The notes beneath the pieces were generated by a model. That model did not search any database, had not been told where the DNA came from, and was given only the letters and a program-made list of their open reading frames with translations. Source: CAYZJD01 sp964478455 (lineage in GTDB: Bacteria; Acidobacteriota; Terriglobia; Bryobacterales; Bryobacteraceae). From it: 7,782 nt of DNA. Made by a program: the position numbers and the translations under genes. Within the stretch, counting starts at the first letter, position 1, and each line of letters opens with the position of its first letter. This document shows positions 6,379-7,782 of the stretch, piece by piece. The DNA is taken from NCBI GenBank assembly GCA_964478455.1, contig CAYZJD010000219.1:1-7782 (forward strand), read 5' to 3'.

Positions 6379-7533
6379 GCTTTCTTGCTTGCCGCCAATA
6401 TTGCGAACAGTGCTTCTCAACCGGCTCAGCGGGCGGGAAGACAAACAGTCCGCGTGTGCGCCGCGCAGCCGGCCTCCCGGTTGATCGACTGGCGACTGAA
6501 GCCGGCCGAGGCGCTCGCCCAGGTGGACAAGTCGCTCGGCGAGTTAGAGCAAATCGTCCATCGCGCGGGAGCCGCTGGGTGCGACGTGCTCGCCCTGCCG
6601 GAGGATACGCTGGGCCTGCTGCACTGGGAGATGGGGAACAAGGCCGCGATGAAAGACGTGCTGCCCGAGGCGGTTCGCCGGATGCTGGATCGCCTGGGCC
6701 GGGCGGCTGCCTCTCATCGCATGTATCTGGTCTGCTCCAACGACCTGGCGGAAAAGGACGGCACGTACCGCAATCTGGCGTTTTTCCTGGGTCGCGACGG
6801 CAAGGAGATTGGCCGCTACGCCAAGGTGCATCCCACCATCAACGAGTCAGACAGGATCCGCGGCCGGCGTTTCCCGGTGTTTGAGACCCCCGACCTGGGC
6901 GGAGTGGGCTTATTGATTTGCCACGACATCAAGATGCCCGAGGCGACCCGGGCGCTGGCGCTGGGCGGCGCGGACATCATCTTCTTGCCGACGCTGGGCG
7001 GCGCGGTCATGGGAGGAGATCCCGACGCGGAAGGCGATTTGGACCGCGGGGCGTTTCGCACGCGCGCGGTGGACAACTTCGTCTATCTGGTCGTCGCCAA
7101 GCGCGGCGACGGAGCTATGGTGATATCGCCGCAGGGTACAGTGCTGGCCGAAGGTAAAGGCCCGGACGGCCTCGCCATGGCGGATATCGACCCGTTCGGC
7201 GGACGCGCGGCCGGCGACGCGCTGGATTTCCAGCGAGACATGCGAGCGAGGCTCTTTCGCGAACGCAACCCAGCCGCGTACGGTATCCTGACCGATCCGA
7301 ACCCTCCGGTACTGAAGAAAGTCCCCGCCGAGGTCACCATTGAGGAGGCAGTGCGCATTGGCGGGAAGACCCTCACTATCGGCGAAGAGCGCTTTCAGGA
7401 GGCGGAGGCGCGGTTGAGGGCAGGCAAGACCGGCGAGGCCATCCGCGCCTTCGAAACACTGCGCGCCGAATTCCCCCGAACCTGGATCGACCGGGCCGCG
7501 CAGAAGCGGCTGGCCGAGATTCGAAAAAGGTAG
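6379..7533 (+). CDS. Exported carbon-nitrogen hydrolase (nitrilase superfamily) with TPR-like C-terminal extension (5' end in gap)
   Basis: The visible part is 384 codons to a TAG stop; the start lies in the gap. The first residues, AFLLAANIANSASQ, look like the hydrophobic core and cleavage region of a signal peptide, so the enzyme is probably periplasmic. The nitrilase-superfamily triad is complete: Glu75 (LALPEDTLG, codon 6601), Lys149 (RYAKVHPT, codon 6823) and Cys181 (LLICHDIKMPE, codon 6919), numbered from the first visible codon. These enzymes hydrolyse nitriles, amides or carbamoyl groups through a cysteine acyl intermediate; the sequence does not say which applies here. The core ends near MADIDPFGGR. 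About 110 further residues follow, ending in a single TPR-like helix pair (AEARLRAGKTGEAIRAFETL), which is beyond the usual core and may mediate contacts. The M20 gene follows after 53 nt, suggesting one transcript. Confidence 0.88.
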   Translation, partial: AFLLAANIANSASQPAQRAGRQTVRVCAAQPASRLIDWRLKPAEALAQVDKSLGELEQIVHRAGAAGCDVLALPEDTLGLLHWEMGNKAAMKDVLPEAVRRMLDRLGRAAASHRMYLVCSNDLAEKDGTYRNLAFFLGRDGKEIGRYAKVHPTINESDRIRGRRFPVFETPDLGGVGLLICHDIKMPEATRALALGGADIIFLPTLGGAVMGGDPDAEGDLDRGAFRTRAVDNFVYLVVAKRGDGAMVISPQGTVLAEGKGPDGLAMADIDPFGGRAAGDALDFQRDMRARLFRERNPAAYGILTDPNPPVLKKVPAEVTIEEAVRIGGKTLTIGEERFQEAEARLRAGKTGEAIRAFETLRAEFPRTWIDRAAQKRLAEIRKR

Positions 7534-7577
7534 CGCGCTGCTTGCCTGACCATGCTGCGCAGGCGGTGGCGTCCCGC

Positions 7578-7582
7578 AGGAG
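7578..7582 (+). promoter_or_regulatory. Ribosome binding site of the M20 gene
   Basis: AGGAG lies 4 nt before ATG 7587, slightly closer than usual. It still supports that start over the in-frame GTG codons at 7599 and 7608. Confidence 0.6.
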
Positions 7583-7586
7583 AACA

Positions 7587-7782
7587 ATGAGGAAGACCGT
7601 GAATCAAGTGGCGGATCAAGGCGCTTCGGCACCCGGCGAACGGTTGGGCGATGGGCTCGGTAACCTGAGGACCGAACTGGTTGGAAAGCTCCAGGAACTT
7701 GTGCGCATCCCGTCGGAGAACTTGCCTCCTGGCGGAAACGAGAACGCGTGCCAGTCCCATGTGGCGTCTTGCCTGCGCCGAA
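7587..7782 (+). CDS. M20-family metallopeptidase/deacylase, N-terminal part
   Basis: The window ends after 65 codons of what is usually a protein of about 400-450 residues. Residues 27-65 match the family's opening helix and loop: LRTELVGKLQELVRIPSENL, then PPGGNENACQSHVASCLRR. The LVRIPS segment is the hallmark seen at the start of ArgE/DapE/CPG2-type enzymes. These are usually two-zinc enzymes that cleave peptides or N-acyl amino acids. The metal ligands lie beyond the window, so activity and subfamily cannot be judged. About 26 polar residues precede the match, longer than usual, with no signal peptide, so a cytoplasmic enzyme is likely. The 53-nt gap after the carbon-nitrogen hydrolase, with no clear terminator, suggests co-transcription. 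Confidence 0.82.
   Translation, partial: MRKTVNQVADQGASAPGERLGDGLGNLRTELVGKLQELVRIPSENLPPGGNENACQSHVASCLRR

Noticed and set aside
7534..7586. Possible terminator between the carbon-nitrogen hydrolase and the M20 gene
   Set aside because: Only a weak 5-bp GCCTG/CAGGC pairing with no T-run; co-transcription is more likely.

Overview
The window looks like a metagenomic or draft scaffold from a GC-rich soil-type Acidobacteriota, probably near Solibacter/Bryobacter. That assignment is an inference. It rests on the roughly 1,100-residue TonB-dependent receptor with an N-terminal carboxypeptidase-regulatory-like domain, its FNAFNRPNF signature near the C-terminus, and its pairing with exported hydrolases. 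I ran no search.

Layout. At the left edge, on the minus strand, is the first 120 codons of a ROK-family (NagC/XylR-type) transcriptional regulator, cut by the window edge. A 456-bp divergent control region follows. It has a near-consensus sigma70-type promoter facing each way (TTGACA-17-AATAAT leftward, TTGACA-17-TATAGA rightward), a pair of direct repeats 37-38 bp apart, and an imperfect palindrome. All the remaining genes are on the plus strand: the TonB-dependent receptor (817-4107), a 180-bp intercistronic stretch with two hairpins, an exported acetylxylan-esterase-like alpha/beta hydrolase with a second, degenerate hydrolase domain (from 4288), an exported carbon-nitrogen hydrolase (ends 7533), and the start of an M20-family metallopeptidase (from 7587, cut by the right edge).

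A run of exactly 100 N (6279-6378) lies between the alpha/beta hydrolase and the carbon-nitrogen hydrolase. The reading frame happens to stay open across it, so automatic gene calling would report one giant fusion protein. The sequence on either side argues for two separate genes, each missing an end in the gap.

Working model (inference): the ROK regulator senses a ligand, probably a sugar, and controls the divergent receptor operon. The receptor would import a substrate across the outer membrane. The periplasmic esterase-like and amidase/nitrilase-like enzymes would trim ester and amide groups, and the cytoplasmic M20 enzyme would act on a peptide or acyl-amino-acid product. The window shows no SusD-like protein, inner-membrane transporter or glycoside hydrolase, so the substrate is unknown. 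Every family here is known; what may be new is the combination and its control region.
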